Source: Kordiimonas gwangyangensis DSM 19435 = JCM 12864
Lineage (GTDB): Bacteria; Pseudomonadota; Alphaproteobacteria; Sphingomonadales; Kordiimonadaceae
Direction of reading: 5' to 3'
DNA length: 64,000 bases
NCBI RefSeq assembly: GCF_000375545.1
Contig: NZ_AQXF01000005.1
Coordinates: forward strand, 199,288 to 263,287
A program made the position numbers and the translations under genes. Shown in pieces: positions 28,331 to 38,500 of the stretch. Every line of letters begins with the position of its first letter. The first letter of the stretch is position 1. Below the pieces are notes generated by a model, which saw nothing but the letters and a program-made list of their open reading frames with translations, had not been told where the DNA came from and ran no database searches.

Positions 28331-31300
28331 ATGAAAAAAACACTAACGACAGCGATCGTTGCCAGCCTTATGGCTGGTGTCAGCACCACGGCCTTTGCCG
28401 AAGCTAGTAGCGAATGGTACGGCGAAGCCGCCATCTCGCCCGATGCCAAAAGCATCGTTTTCACCTACAAAGGTGATCTCTATAAAGTTTCAGCCCAGGG
28501 CGGTACCGCAGTGCCGCTTACGGTCAACGCGGCATGGGAAGGCCACCCGGTCTGGTCCCACGACGGCAAACAAATCGCCTTCGCGAGCGACCGCAACGGC
28601 AACCTTGATGTTTATGTGATGTCCGCAAACGGCGGTGAAGCCAAACGCCTGACCTACATGAGCAGCAACGACGTACCTGCCGACTTCACGGCGGACGACA
28701 AGGCAGTGACTTTCTCCTCCACACGCATGGACAGCGCGGAAAGCAGCCTGTTCCCGCGTGGTTCCCTGTCCGAGCTTTATAATGTGCGCGTCACCGGCGG
28801 CACGCCTGAGATGGTCCTGACCACCCCGGCAGAGCAGGCCAAGTGGAATGACAAGGGCGATAAGCTTGTCTACCGCGAGGAAAAAGCGCTCGAGAGCGAC
28901 CTGCGCAAGCATGACACCTCCGCTTTCGCCCATGACGTCTGGATGTATGACAAAAAGTCCGGCAAGCACACACAGCTCACCACCTGGGAAGGCGGCGACC
29001 AGAACCCCGTTTGGGGCCGCGAAGGTACCGTGTTCTACCTCTCGGACAAAGGTGACAGCACGTTCAACGTTTGGCAGCTTGACCCCAAAGACGGCCGCAA
29101 TGAACAACTGACCAGCTTCAAGAAGCACCCGGTTCGCAGCCTGACGCGTGCGGAAAATGGCACCCTGGCTTTTATCAACCATGGCTCCATCTACCTTGGC
29201 AAAGGCAAAGACCGCGTGAGCAAGGTTGATATCAAGATCGCAGCTGATGGCCATGGCCGCACCGATGAGGTGATCAATGTCAGCAGCGATGTGAGCGAGT
29301 TTGCAGTATCGCCGAGCGGTAAGGAAATCGCGTTCGTGGCACGCGGTGAGGTTTTTGTAACCTCGACCGAGTTTAAAACCACCAAACGCATCACGGACAC
29401 GCCCGCGCAGGAACGCAGTGTCGACTTCGCGCCTGACGGCAAGAAAATTGTATTTGCAGCAGAGCGGGACGGCAAATGGCGCCTTGTGGAAGCCAGCCTT
29501 GAGAATGAAGACGAAAAGTATTTCTTCGCTGGTACCACCATCAATGAGAAGGTCATCTACGACGGTGACCGTGAGGCATTCCAGCCGAAATATTCGCCTG
29601 ATGGCAAGAAGGTCGCTTTCCTTGCCAACCGTGACACGCTCAAGGTTCTCACGCTTGAGAGCGGCGAAGTCACCGAAGTGCTGGGCGATGCCTACAACTA
29701 TTCCTACGCAGATGGCGACATCCATTTCGATTGGTCACCTGATAGCAAATGGCTGACGGTCGATTTCATCGCCCGCAAGCGCGTCTTCATCACCAATATC
29801 GCTATCGTGCCGGCGGACGGTTCGGCGCCGCCGCGTGATATCAGCCTGTCCGGCTATCAGGACGGTGTGCCGAAATGGCATTCCAAAGGTGCCGTGCTTT
29901 GGGCCAGCAGCCGCTTTGGCATGCGCGACCATGGCAGCTGGGGCACCCAGTTTGACGCCATGGCGGCCTTCCTCAACCAAGACGCTTTCGATCGCTTCTC
30001 CATGTCCAAGGAAGAATATGAGCTTATGAAAGAGCTCGAAGAGGACAAGAAGAAGGAAGAGGAAAAGGCCAAGAAGGACGAGGCAAAAAAGGACGACGCT
30101 GATAAGGGCGAGAAGAAGGACGACAAAAAAGAAGAAGACAAGGTCGCCCCGATCAAGATCGAATGGGACGGCCTTGAGGATCGCACTGTCCGCCTGACCG
30201 CGCATTCAAGCGATATCGCTGACATGGTACTCACCAAGGATGCGGACAAGCTTTATTACCTGTCACGCTTTGAAGGTGGATATGACCTGTGGATGCAGGA
30301 CTTCCGCGAAGGCAGCACCAAACTGCTTCTGAAGCTGGATGCCCGGAACGCAGGCATGGAGCTGTCGGAAGATGAAAAGAGCGCCTTTGTGCTCGCTGAT
30401 GGCCGCATCTCCAAGCTGTCCCTGAACGGTGATAGCGCGACCCGCAAACCGGTGAGCCTGAATGCGTCCATGGTACTGGACGGCGATGCCGAGCGCGCCT
30501 ACTTCTTCGAACATATCTGGCGTCAGGTTAAAGAGAAATTCTATAACCCGAACATGCACGGCACCGACTGGGACGGCCTCAAGGCCGAATACGCGGAGAA
30601 GCTGCCAAGCATCGGCAATAACCGTGACTTTGCCCGCATGATGGAAGAAATGCTCGGTGAGCTGAATGCATCGCACACTGGTGCTTACTACCGCGGCCAT
30701 GTGGACGGTGCGGATGAGACTGCTGCACTCGGTCTTATCTTCGACCTAAAGGACACCTCTGGTGCCCTCACCATCACCGAGGTGCTGGACCGCAGCCCGC
30801 TTGAAAAAGCAGACAGCAAGGTCAAGGCTGGCATGAAGCTGGTGGCCGTTGACGGCACCACGCTTGGCGAGAACGTGAACCTCGCCTCGCTTCTCAACCA
30901 CAAGGCTGGTGAGCGTGTACGCATCACCGTAATGGACACTGACGGCAAAACCTTTGACGAGGTGATTAAGCCGATCAGCCGCCGCGAAGAAGCTGAGCTT
31001 CTTTATGACCGCTGGGTCAAGTCGCGCCGAGCCTATGTTGAGGAAATCTCGGGTGGCAAAGTTGGCTATGTGCACGTACGCGGCATGAACGATGCCAGCT
31101 ACCGCGTTGTGTATTCCGACCTCCTTGGCCGCAACTTCGACAAGGACGCCGTAATCGTCGACACCCGCTGGAACGGCGGCGGCTGGCTGCATAACGATCT
31201 CGCGAAGCTGCTGTCTGGCAAGCAGTACCTGCAGATGAAAGTTCGTGGTGACCGTGTCTATGCCGGTGACCCGCTTGACCAGTGGAGCAAGCCCTCGGTG

Positions 31301-31618
31301 GTCGTGATGGGTGAAGGCAACTATTCAGACGCCCACGCGTTCCCCTACACTTACAAGACTCTCGGTATTGGTGAGCTCGTCGGCATGCCTGTTCCAGGCA
31401 CCATGACGGCCGTGTGGTGGGAAACCCTGCATTCTGGCGATGTCACCTTCGGTATCCCACAGGTTGGCCAGATTGACGCTAACGGAAACTACCTCGAGAA
31501 CCAGCAGCTTGAGCCGGACTACAAGGTTAAGAACCTGCCGGAAGACAGCGCCGAAGGCCGTGACCCGCAGCTTGAAAAAGCGGTCGAAGTTATGCTGAAG
31601 GCAGCAAAGGCTGAATAG
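28331..31618 (+). CDS. Tricorn-like S41 family peptidase, exported
   Basis: A 1095-residue protease of the tricorn type. A signal peptide ends near TTAFA (residue 24). Residues about 30-560 hold PD40/WD40-like beta-propeller repeats (for example EWYGEAAISPDAKSIVFTY). A highly charged linker of Lys, Glu and Asp follows at about 565-605. A PDZ domain lies near 800-880, and the S41 core ends with GEGNYSDAHAFPYTYK, where Ser999 is the predicted nucleophile. The archaeal tricorn is cytoplasmic; this one should be periplasmic and cut peptides. The start is ATG 28331 with a GGGG-rich ribosome site; it stands alone between two terminators. Confidence 0.92.
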   Translation: MKKTLTTAIVASLMAGVSTTAFAEASSEWYGEAAISPDAKSIVFTYKGDLYKVSAQGGTAVPLTVNAAWEGHPVWSHDGKQIAFASDRNGNLDVYVMSANGGEAKRLTYMSSNDVPADFTADDKAVTFSSTRMDSAESSLFPRGSLSELYNVRVTGGTPEMVLTTPAEQAKWNDKGDKLVYREEKALESDLRKHDTSAFAHDVWMYDKKSGKHTQLTTWEGGDQNPVWGREGTVFYLSDKGDSTFNVWQLDPKDGRNEQLTSFKKHPVRSLTRAENGTLAFINHGSIYLGKGKDRVSKVDIKIAADGHGRTDEVINVSSDVSEFAVSPSGKEIAFVARGEVFVTSTEFKTTKRITDTPAQERSVDFAPDGKKIVFAAERDGKWRLVEASLENEDEKYFFAGTTINEKVIYDGDREAFQPKYSPDGKKVAFLANRDTLKVLTLESGEVTEVLGDAYNYSYADGDIHFDWSPDSKWLTVDFIARKRVFITNIAIVPADGSAPPRDISLSGYQDGVPKWHSKGAVLWASSRFGMRDHGSWGTQFDAMAAFLNQDAFDRFSMSKEEYELMKELEEDKKKEEEKAKKDEAKKDDADKGEKKDDKKEEDKVAPIKIEWDGLEDRTVRLTAHSSDIADMVLTKDADKLYYLSRFEGGYDLWMQDFREGSTKLLLKLDARNAGMELSEDEKSAFVLADGRISKLSLNGDSATRKPVSLNASMVLDGDAERAYFFEHIWRQVKEKFYNPNMHGTDWDGLKAEYAEKLPSIGNNRDFARMMEEMLGELNASHTGAYYRGHVDGADETAALGLIFDLKDTSGALTITEVLDRSPLEKADSKVKAGMKLVAVDGTTLGENVNLASLLNHKAGERVRITVMDTDGKTFDEVIKPISRREEAELLYDRWVKSRRAYVEEISGGKVGYVHVRGMNDASYRVVYSDLLGRNFDKDAVIVDTRWNGGGWLHNDLAKLLSGKQYLQMKVRGDRVYAGDPLDQWSKPSVVVMGEGNYSDAHAFPYTYKTLGIGELVGMPVPGTMTAVWWETLHSGDVTFGIPQVGQIDANGNYLENQQLEPDYKVKNLPEDSAEGRDPQLEKAVEVMLKAAKAE

Positions 31619-31642
31619 GCCACCAAGGCCGTGAAATCATGG

Positions 31643-31673
31643 AAGCGCCGGCGGGTATCCGTCGGCGCTTTTT
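31643..31673 (+). terminator. Intrinsic terminator after the tricorn-like gene
   Basis: AAGCGCCG (31643-31650) pairs with CGGCGCTT (31663-31670). Four more pairs inside leave a GTAT loop, and a run of T ends at 31673. It is a strong rightward terminator. Confidence 0.9.
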
Positions 31674-31784
31674 CGTTATCACCCTTGCCGCTACGGAAAA
31701 CTGCCCTAACGTCATTCATGCGCGTGGGGAAGCGCGCGTCAAGGAGGCACGCCAGAACGCCTCCTTCTGTTTGAGGGGATACCA

Positions 31785-33077
31785 ATGAAGGATTCCACCG
31801 GGCTGTCGCCAGCCGTCGGTTTAAGCAAGAACGCCAAGATGTATGCCTTGGCAGTGCTGACCATTGTTTACGCGTTCAATTTCATCGACCGGCAGATCCT
31901 GGTGATCCTGCAACCGCTGATCAAGGCAGACCTTGGCCTGAGCGATACCCAGCTTGGCCTTTTGTCCGGTTTTTCGTTCGCCATTTTCTACACCACGCTC
32001 GGCCTGCCAATCGCACGTCTCGCCGACCGCTACAACCGGCGTAACATCATCGCCATTGCGCTAACGGTATGGAGCGGCATGACTGCCCTGTCGGGCATGA
32101 CACAGAACTTTATGCAGCTTCTCGCCGCCCGTATGGGTGTGGGCGTTGGTGAGGCGGGCGGCAGCCCGCCAGCGCATTCGATGATCTCGGACATGTTTGA
32201 AGCCAAACGCCGCGCTACCGCCCTCGCTGTCTATTCGGCCGGGCTTTATCTCGGCATCCTGCTCGGCTACACATCAGGCGGCATTGTCGGTCAGGAGTAT
32301 GGCTGGCGCATGACCTTCCTGATTGTGGGCATTCCGGGTATCCTTTTGGCCCTCCTGCTGCGCTTCACTGTCAAGGAACCACCCCGTGGCCTTCACGACG
32401 CCGGGCCCGATGTGGAGGCACCTTCGATAGGCACTACACTCAAGTTTGTCTGGAAGCTCAAGTCGTTTCCCTATATCGCCTTCGGCTGCGCCATGTCCGC
32501 GTTCGTCAGCTATGGCACCAGCAACTTCATGCCCAGCTTCATGGTGCGGTATCACGGCATCTCGCTCAGCGACATTGGGCTTATCCTCGGCCTTGTTACC
32601 GGCATCGGTGGTATGATCGGTACTTTTCTTGGTGGCTCACTGACAGACAAACTGGGCGCAAAGGACCCGCGCTGGTACCTATGGCTGCCTGGCCTTTCCG
32701 CGGTTGCGGCCATCCCGCTTGCGCTTGTGGTCTACCATACCGGCAGTCGTGAGCTTATGCTCGGGGGGTATTTTGTCGTGGTGGTCCTGTCTACCTTCTA
32801 CCTTGCGCCCGCCATTGCCGTCACACACCGGCTGGTATCACCGCGTATGCGAGCCATGTCCTCCGCCATCCTGTTTTTTGTTCTCAACCTGATTGGTATG
32901 GGCCTTGGGCCAGTGCTTGTGGGCGCGATTAGCGACTATGAACTCGCTCGCACGGGCTCGGACGGCCTGCGGACAGCACTGACCATCGGCACCTGCCTCG
33001 CCATCTTCAAGGGCTACCTGTTCTGGATGGGCGGCAAGAAGCTGCCGGAAGATATTGAGGCCCAAAAACAGGTATAG
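31785..33077 (+). CDS. MFS transporter, spinster-like
   Basis: A 430-residue major-facilitator permease with 12 membrane helices. The start of helix 1 (AFNFIDRQILVILQPLIKADL near residue 32), the loop 2-3 motif LADRYNRRNIIAIAL near 84, and GVGEAGGSPPAHSMISDMF near 121 are marks of the spinster-type group common in alpha- and gammaproteobacteria. The substrate is unknown. A GAGGGG site precedes ATG 31785. Confidence 0.88.
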   Translation: MKDSTGLSPAVGLSKNAKMYALAVLTIVYAFNFIDRQILVILQPLIKADLGLSDTQLGLLSGFSFAIFYTTLGLPIARLADRYNRRNIIAIALTVWSGMTALSGMTQNFMQLLAARMGVGVGEAGGSPPAHSMISDMFEAKRRATALAVYSAGLYLGILLGYTSGGIVGQEYGWRMTFLIVGIPGILLALLLRFTVKEPPRGLHDAGPDVEAPSIGTTLKFVWKLKSFPYIAFGCAMSAFVSYGTSNFMPSFMVRYHGISLSDIGLILGLVTGIGGMIGTFLGGSLTDKLGAKDPRWYLWLPGLSAVAAIPLALVVYHTGSRELMLGGYFVVVVLSTFYLAPAIAVTHRLVSPRMRAMSSAILFFVLNLIGMGLGPVLVGAISDYELARTGSDGLRTALTIGTCLAIFKGYLFWMGGKKLPEDIEAQKQV

Positions 33078-33104
33078 AGCACTGGCATTATCGCCGAAAA
33101 CCTG

Positions 33105-33141
33105 CCAGCATAAGGCCATGATTTAAAAGGCCTTATGCTGG
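33105..33141 (+). promoter_or_regulatory. Perfect hairpin that ends at the start codon of the next gene
   Basis: CCAGCATAAGGCC (33105-33117) is exactly complementary to GGCCTTATGCTGG (33129-33141), with an 11-base A/T-rich loop. The ATG of the sulfatase-like gene is the next base, 33142. The right arm occupies the place of the ribosome binding site. There is no T-run, so it is not a standard terminator of the MFS gene. Confidence 0.6.
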
Positions 33142-34794
33142 ATGAAAGAACTCCATATCCGACAAAGTCGCTTTGAGATCAGTGTCACATGGGCACTGGT
33201 CCTTCTTGCCATGAGCCCCGGCCTTTTTTCAGGAGTGACCAGCAGCTTCAGCTGGTTCCACATGCTTTTTATTGCTGCACTCGCGGCGCTGCTTCTGGAA
33301 ATCGCCCGACGAGTGCACCGCCTATTAGGTACCTTTCTTTTTGGGCTAATGACGACTTTCTTTCTGGTCGAGATTACCTGCTATCAGGTTACCGGACTTC
33401 ACCTGAATGCTTTCACACTCAGCCTCCTCTTCGAACGTGATGCACTCGCCAATATTGGCATAAGCCTTGGCTTGCCGGGTATCGTCGTTCTTGCCTTTGG
33501 AGCAAGCCTATATCTGGCACTAAAGCGACGCCAGCCACCGCACCGCTTCCGCCTGCGCTGGCTTGGCGCGCTGGCACTGTTGATGTTCGGACTCTCGCAA
33601 CTCATATATGGATTACTCTACTTTTATGCAGTGCCCGGCACGTTGGAAACACAGCGCAAGCTTGCGCTTTTTCACACCCCACACCCTTACCATATTGGAA
33701 AGCTTTTTAGTCCGGTGCTCGGCCCACACGAGAACCATTCGTTCGCCCTAACCACTTCAGACACAGCAACAACACCCGGCAATACTGTCGAACTGACGCT
33801 GCAGCGCAAACCGGACATTCTCTTGATCGTCATGGATAGTTTGCGCTCCAAAGATATCATCCGCGACCCAGCGTTGGCGCCCACTTTGATGAACATGGGT
33901 TCACGCGGGCAACTCCTCACCGCGCAGTATAGCGTATCGAACTGCACACATTTCAGCATGTTCACCATGATGACTGGTTTGCTGCCAAATCACTATGGGG
34001 CAGCACGCCTAAACGCTGAACCATTGGGGCTCACAACAATTCTTGCGCAATCCGGTTACCAAGTTTCAAGCGCAGAAGCGCTCTCCCTGAACTGGTATGA
34101 TATTGCACAACTATTGCTCACCCCCGCCACCCGGTACATTGCAGAAACCGGCACCATGCGCGAGCGTGATCGTTTCGTTACCGAAAGAACAATTGAATTT
34201 CTTCAATCCCAAGGCCAATCCCCTCGTTTTCATGTCGCCTACTATAACGCAGCACACTTCCCTTATGGCGATGATCTACCCATTACGGGTGGCAAAGGAG
34301 GCACGCTCGAAGGCTATGAAACAGCAATCAAGGATATGGACGGTGAGTTAGCTCTCCTGATGCCTTACATCGAGGCGCAGGTGAAGTCGGGGAAATTGCT
34401 CGCCATTATTACCGCTGATCATGGGGAGAGCGTCGTCGGCGACGGAATCGTCGGGCATTCAAGTGCCTTGACCAATGAACAGATGATTGTCCCTCTTGGC
34501 GTCATGGGAGGCAGAAAGAATGAACTGCCGATAAGTCAAACGGGTCTCTATAGCTATATACTCGGCGAACTCGGTGTATCGGTCCCATGGCAAAGCAATC
34601 CCATCATTCTCAGCAACTGCGACAAGGAAGTACCTCGTGGCTTTGCCGTCATAGATGGTGATAGCCGGACTGATTTTATCTATGAAGACGGATTTCTGAG
34701 CCCGACACCAAGCCCCGATGGTAAAATGCCGCCCAAAGCGGAACAGCTTCGGGCGGCAAAATCACTTCTCAAGGCTTTGACCGAAAGGCCTTAG
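33142..34794 (+). CDS. Membrane sulfatase-like phosphoethanolamine transferase/hydrolase family protein
   Basis: A 550-residue protein with about five membrane helices in the first 180 residues and a periplasmic sulfatase-fold domain from about 225. Metal-site regions are DILLIVMDSLRSKDI near residue 226, SNCTHFSMFTMMTG near 268 (Thr or Ser as likely nucleophile) and ITADHGESVVGDG near 427. The layout recalls YejM/PbgA and LtaS-type proteins, which act on lipids or envelope polymers, but the exact role is unknown. An in-frame stop at 33124-33126 means ATG 33142 is the first possible start. Base composition is lower in G+C than that of its neighbours, which hints at transfer. It overlaps the regulator gene by 4 bases tail to tail. 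Confidence 0.82.
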   Translation: MKELHIRQSRFEISVTWALVLLAMSPGLFSGVTSSFSWFHMLFIAALAALLLEIARRVHRLLGTFLFGLMTTFFLVEITCYQVTGLHLNAFTLSLLFERDALANIGISLGLPGIVVLAFGASLYLALKRRQPPHRFRLRWLGALALLMFGLSQLIYGLLYFYAVPGTLETQRKLALFHTPHPYHIGKLFSPVLGPHENHSFALTTSDTATTPGNTVELTLQRKPDILLIVMDSLRSKDIIRDPALAPTLMNMGSRGQLLTAQYSVSNCTHFSMFTMMTGLLPNHYGAARLNAEPLGLTTILAQSGYQVSSAEALSLNWYDIAQLLLTPATRYIAETGTMRERDRFVTERTIEFLQSQGQSPRFHVAYYNAAHFPYGDDLPITGGKGGTLEGYETAIKDMDGELALLMPYIEAQVKSGKLLAIITADHGESVVGDGIVGHSSALTNEQMIVPLGVMGGRKNELPISQTGLYSYILGELGVSVPWQSNPIILSNCDKEVPRGFAVIDGDSRTDFIYEDGFLSPTPSPDGKMPPKAEQLRAAKSLLKALTERP

Positions 34795-35447
34795 GCTGCG
34801 ACCTTCTCAGGACAAAGGCCTAGGCTCTTAAGCACCAGCGCGATCACCGTTTCCTTGGCTTCCGCGAACTGGTGATTATCAAGGCCGTGACCTCCGTTCA
34901 TCACATCAATCTGCGCTGCAAAATCAGCGTAATGCTGTGTCGTTGCCCAGATCATGTAAAAAAGGTAGCGGGCTTTCACGGGTGCCAGTTTGCCTTCCGC
35001 GATCCAGCGCTCAAGTACTTGTTCGCGGCTCTCAAGCCATGGCTTTACCGTGTTGATAAGATAGTCCTGCAGGAACGGTGCGCCGGACGCCATCTCGATA
35101 GCCCACAAGCGCGACCCATGCGGGCGGGCGCGTGCAAGATCCATCTTTGATGACACATAGGTCGTGAACGCCTGTGCGGGGTCCTCGGTTTCGTCGAAGG
35201 TATCGGCGGCATGAAGCCAGATTGAGCATACTTCCTCAATCACCTTGCGGTACAGGTCTTCCTTGGCACCAAAGTAGTAATATACATTCGGCTTGGGTAC
35301 GCCCGCACGCTCGGCGATCAGGCCCACACTTGCCCCTTTAAAGCCCTTCTCGGCAAATACCGTTTCTGCTGCCGCCAGTATCTTGGTGACATTTTCACGG
35401 CGTATCCCGGCTTTATGGCCGGTGTCGTCTATTATGTCGTTGAACAT
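34791..35447 (-). CDS. TetR-family regulator, RutR-like
   Basis: A 218-residue repressor. The helix-turn-helix lies at residues about 40-62 (LIAERAGVPKPNVYYYFGAK). The C-terminal ligand domain is strongly like E. coli RutR: GSRLWAIEMASGAPFLQDYL near residue 114 and LFYMIWATTQHYADFAAQID near 165. RutR senses uracil and thymine and controls pyrimidine and nucleotide genes. Here it sits next to a TonB receptor and near a nucleoside cluster whose promoters carry RutR-like sites, which points to that role. ATG 35447 is chosen for its GGGGGG ribosome site; an in-frame GTG 12 bases upstream is less likely. Confidence 0.87.
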   Translation of the reverse strand: MFNDIIDDTGHKAGIRRENVTKILAAAETVFAEKGFKGASVGLIAERAGVPKPNVYYYFGAKEDLYRKVIEEVCSIWLHAADTFDETEDPAQAFTTYVSSKMDLARARPHGSRLWAIEMASGAPFLQDYLINTVKPWLESREQVLERWIAEGKLAPVKARYLFYMIWATTQHYADFAAQIDVMNGGHGLDNHQFAEAKETVIALVLKSLGLCPEKVAA

Positions 35448-35517
35448 TTGTCCCCCCACTTATGAGGCACCTTTAAACACAGATGCGCGCAAAGGTCCAT
35501 TGGCAATGGGTGTGAAT

Positions 35518-35545
35518 GAAAACGCCCGGGGGAATCCCCCGGGCG
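35518..35545 (-). terminator. Intrinsic terminator of the TonB receptor gene
   Basis: CGCCCGGGGG (35523-35532) pairs with CCCCCGGGCG (35536-35545) around a 3-base loop. Read leftward it is followed by TTTT. It lies just after the receptor stop and separates it from the regulator gene. Confidence 0.85.
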
Positions 35546-35571
35546 CAATAACTCGGGATAACAAGCCCTGA

Positions 35572-38500
35572 TTAGAACTTGTATTTAACGCCCATACGGA
35601 TCGACCAGAGCGACGGACGCGTTACGCGGCCCTGCTCACGCTCGAAGAACTCCGTGTAGACATACTGGTTGTTCGCACGGTCGATGGAAGCTTCCACAAC
35701 CTGGAAGGCGCGTGGGAAGCTTGCTTCGTACATTACACCCCAGTCGTCGTTGATGAGGTTGGTCAGGTTGTCGATTACGAAGTAAGCCGACATCTTGTGA
35801 CCTTCGAAGAACGCAGGGATTTCCTGTTCGATCTTCAGGTCGACCTTACCCCACCAGTTGGAGAAGTTGCTGTTACGCGGTGCGATCTGACCTGCATATT
35901 GCATCAGGTTGTTTTCTTCGAGGTATTCGAAGAACGCATCGGTATCAAAGTCGTCACCAAACTGTACGAGCGGATCGTCAATGCCCGTCGGGATGTAGAG
36001 CAGTGCGGAACCGTCAACGCCGTCACCGAATTCGGTGAAGTTGGAGTTGAACGAACCACCCATGTCAACAAACGTGAAGCTGTACGGACGGCCTTGGTTC
36101 AGTACGCCGAACAGGTTTACGCGGGTCGTGTTGTCGTCCCAGAAGTCGTGTTCCCATTTGAACGACGCGGTGAAGCGGTTCGGGATCACATAGTTGGAAC
36201 GAGCAGCTTCTGGGTCGTTACGCTCGGACGCTGCGAACTGTGAGAAGTTCGAGAACGCTACCGAGCTGGTCATCGGGTTCACATCCGTGGAGTTGGTGTG
36301 AGCGTATGCGATGGTCCAGTCGATGCCGTTGTCATAGGACTTGCTCAGCGCTGCCGAGAAGACAATCTGACGGCCGCCATCGCTGTTGGTCAGGATCAGG
36401 TCGCTGTTGAACCAACGGTTACAGGAACCGATGTTGCCAACTGGATCTTCCAGACACTCAGGACGGGACTTGTCGATTGCGGCGTACATCGGACGACCGT
36501 CTGGAGCAGTACCGATCTCAACGAGCGTGCTGTCTACTACGAGGCCCGGGTTACGGTTCTTGGAGTAGAGAACGTCAAGCTGCAGGCGGTAGTCGTCACC
36601 GAGACCAGCCGGAGCGTCGAAGTCGATAGTGGTACCGAGGGCAACTTTAAGCTGGCTCGGGATCTTGAAGTCCGGGTCGATGGCGTTCACGCCAGCGTTT
36701 ACGGTGCCGCTTGCAACACCGTCATAGAGACGCTGCGGGATGTCATAGATCGGGCCTTCACCGGTTACCGTCGGATCATCAAACAGGGTCGGGGAGTCTA
36801 CGCCGTCGTCATAGTCGCGAGCGGAAACTTCAACCTGCGTGATACCGTTGTTCGAGTAGTTGTTGGATACCCAAACGTTCGGGTTACCGCCGGAGTAGAT
36901 ACCAGCACCACCGTGTACTTCGATACGGTCAGTTGCGATCCAGGAGAAGCCGAAACGTGGCATCACCAGGCCTTTACCGTCGAGGTTGGTTGCGTTCGAG
37001 AAACCGTTACGAGCGATGAAGTTCGGGTTTTCACGCGGAACGTCGCTGCTGGAATACCAGTCGTAACGAACACCACCGGTCAGGGTCAGGTTACCGTCAG
37101 CAACGGTCCATTCGTCCTGCAGGTAAACGGTGTTGATGGCGTATTTGAAGGATGCAGCTGCATCGTTCGGGTCGTTCGACGGGGAAGCGTTTTCGTAGAT
37201 CACGCGCTCCGGACGGCCGGCTTCAAACGCTTCAATCGCGGTCAGTTCGAGGCCACCACGGTTGATATCCTGGAAACGATATTCACCCTGAGCTTCCTGA
37301 ATGAACAGGTTGAAGATGTCGAAGTCAACACGCTCAACACCGAAGGTGAAGAAGTGGTCGTCCATCTGGTAGTTAGCAGCAAGCTTGAGGTTCAGCGTCG
37401 AGTAGTTCAGCTCGTTTGCGTGACGGCTATCGTCCGCGCCGAGGTAAACTACCGCACGCTCACGAACACCGTCGTTATCGGCATCGTTGAACGTGGTGAT
37501 CTGAACTTCACCAAACTCGGTACCGCCGAGCGGTGCTACGCGCGGGTCTACGTCAGCGTAAGCAACGCGGAGCTCGGTCGAGAAACGGTCAGACCAGTCA
37601 GAGAACAGCGAGCCAGCGTAAGACTGAAGCTTCGTACCACGCTCATAGTAGTGGTTCGAATCTTCAAGCTCGTCATCATCGCCGTCAGACTGCGCGATGG
37701 TGTAGCCGTCGTTGTAGTTGTAGGTAAGTGCAAGACGGTGGTTGTCGGTGATGTTCCAGTCGATCTTGGCGAGGATTTTCTCGTCAGTCACCGGAAGCGA
37801 TGCCGGGAGACCACCCACTTCGTAGCCGTAAACGTCGCGAGCGATGCGAACGATCTCGTTCCACTGCTCTTCGGAAACGCCGCCAACTTCACGTGCTGCG
37901 CCGGAACCAGCCGGGCCACGGTCAAACAGCTGCGAACCTTCGAGTTTCTCGTAGGATGCGAAGAAGAAGAGCTTGTCTTTAATGATCGGGCCGCCGAGGG
38001 TCGCGCCGTAACGCTTCTCGGAGAAGTCACCAGTGGTGAACTTGTCACCTTCAAGCTGGTTACCGCGGAGGCTGTCGTTCGTGTAATCGAAGAACGCAGA
38101 ACCGTGGAATTCGTTGGTACCGGATTTGGTAACAGCGTTGATGTTACAAGCCGTGAATGCGCCGTATTCTACGTCGAACGGAGCCAGCTCAACAGCAACC
38201 TGTTGAATGGCGTCGAAGGAGAAAGGCATACGCTCGGTCGGGTAACCGTTACTGTTCAGGCCGAAGTTATCGTTGAGGCCAACACCGTCAACGGTGAGCG
38301 AGTTGAAGCGCGGGTTCGCGCCGGCACACTGTACGCCGTCGCTGAACGCCTGGTCGATATAGATACGCGGGTCTTGACGGATAACGTCTTTAATGTCGCG
38401 GCTCACCGACGGCGCACCTTCGAGGTCGCTGAGGTCATAGGTGGACGACGGGCCGATTGCCGTTACAACCGGCTGGATCGCACGGGCAGTAACCTGAATT

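Noticed and set aside
33105..33141. Intrinsic terminator of the MFS gene
   Set aside because: The hairpin is strong but no T-run follows on the gene's strand, and it is placed against the next start codon.
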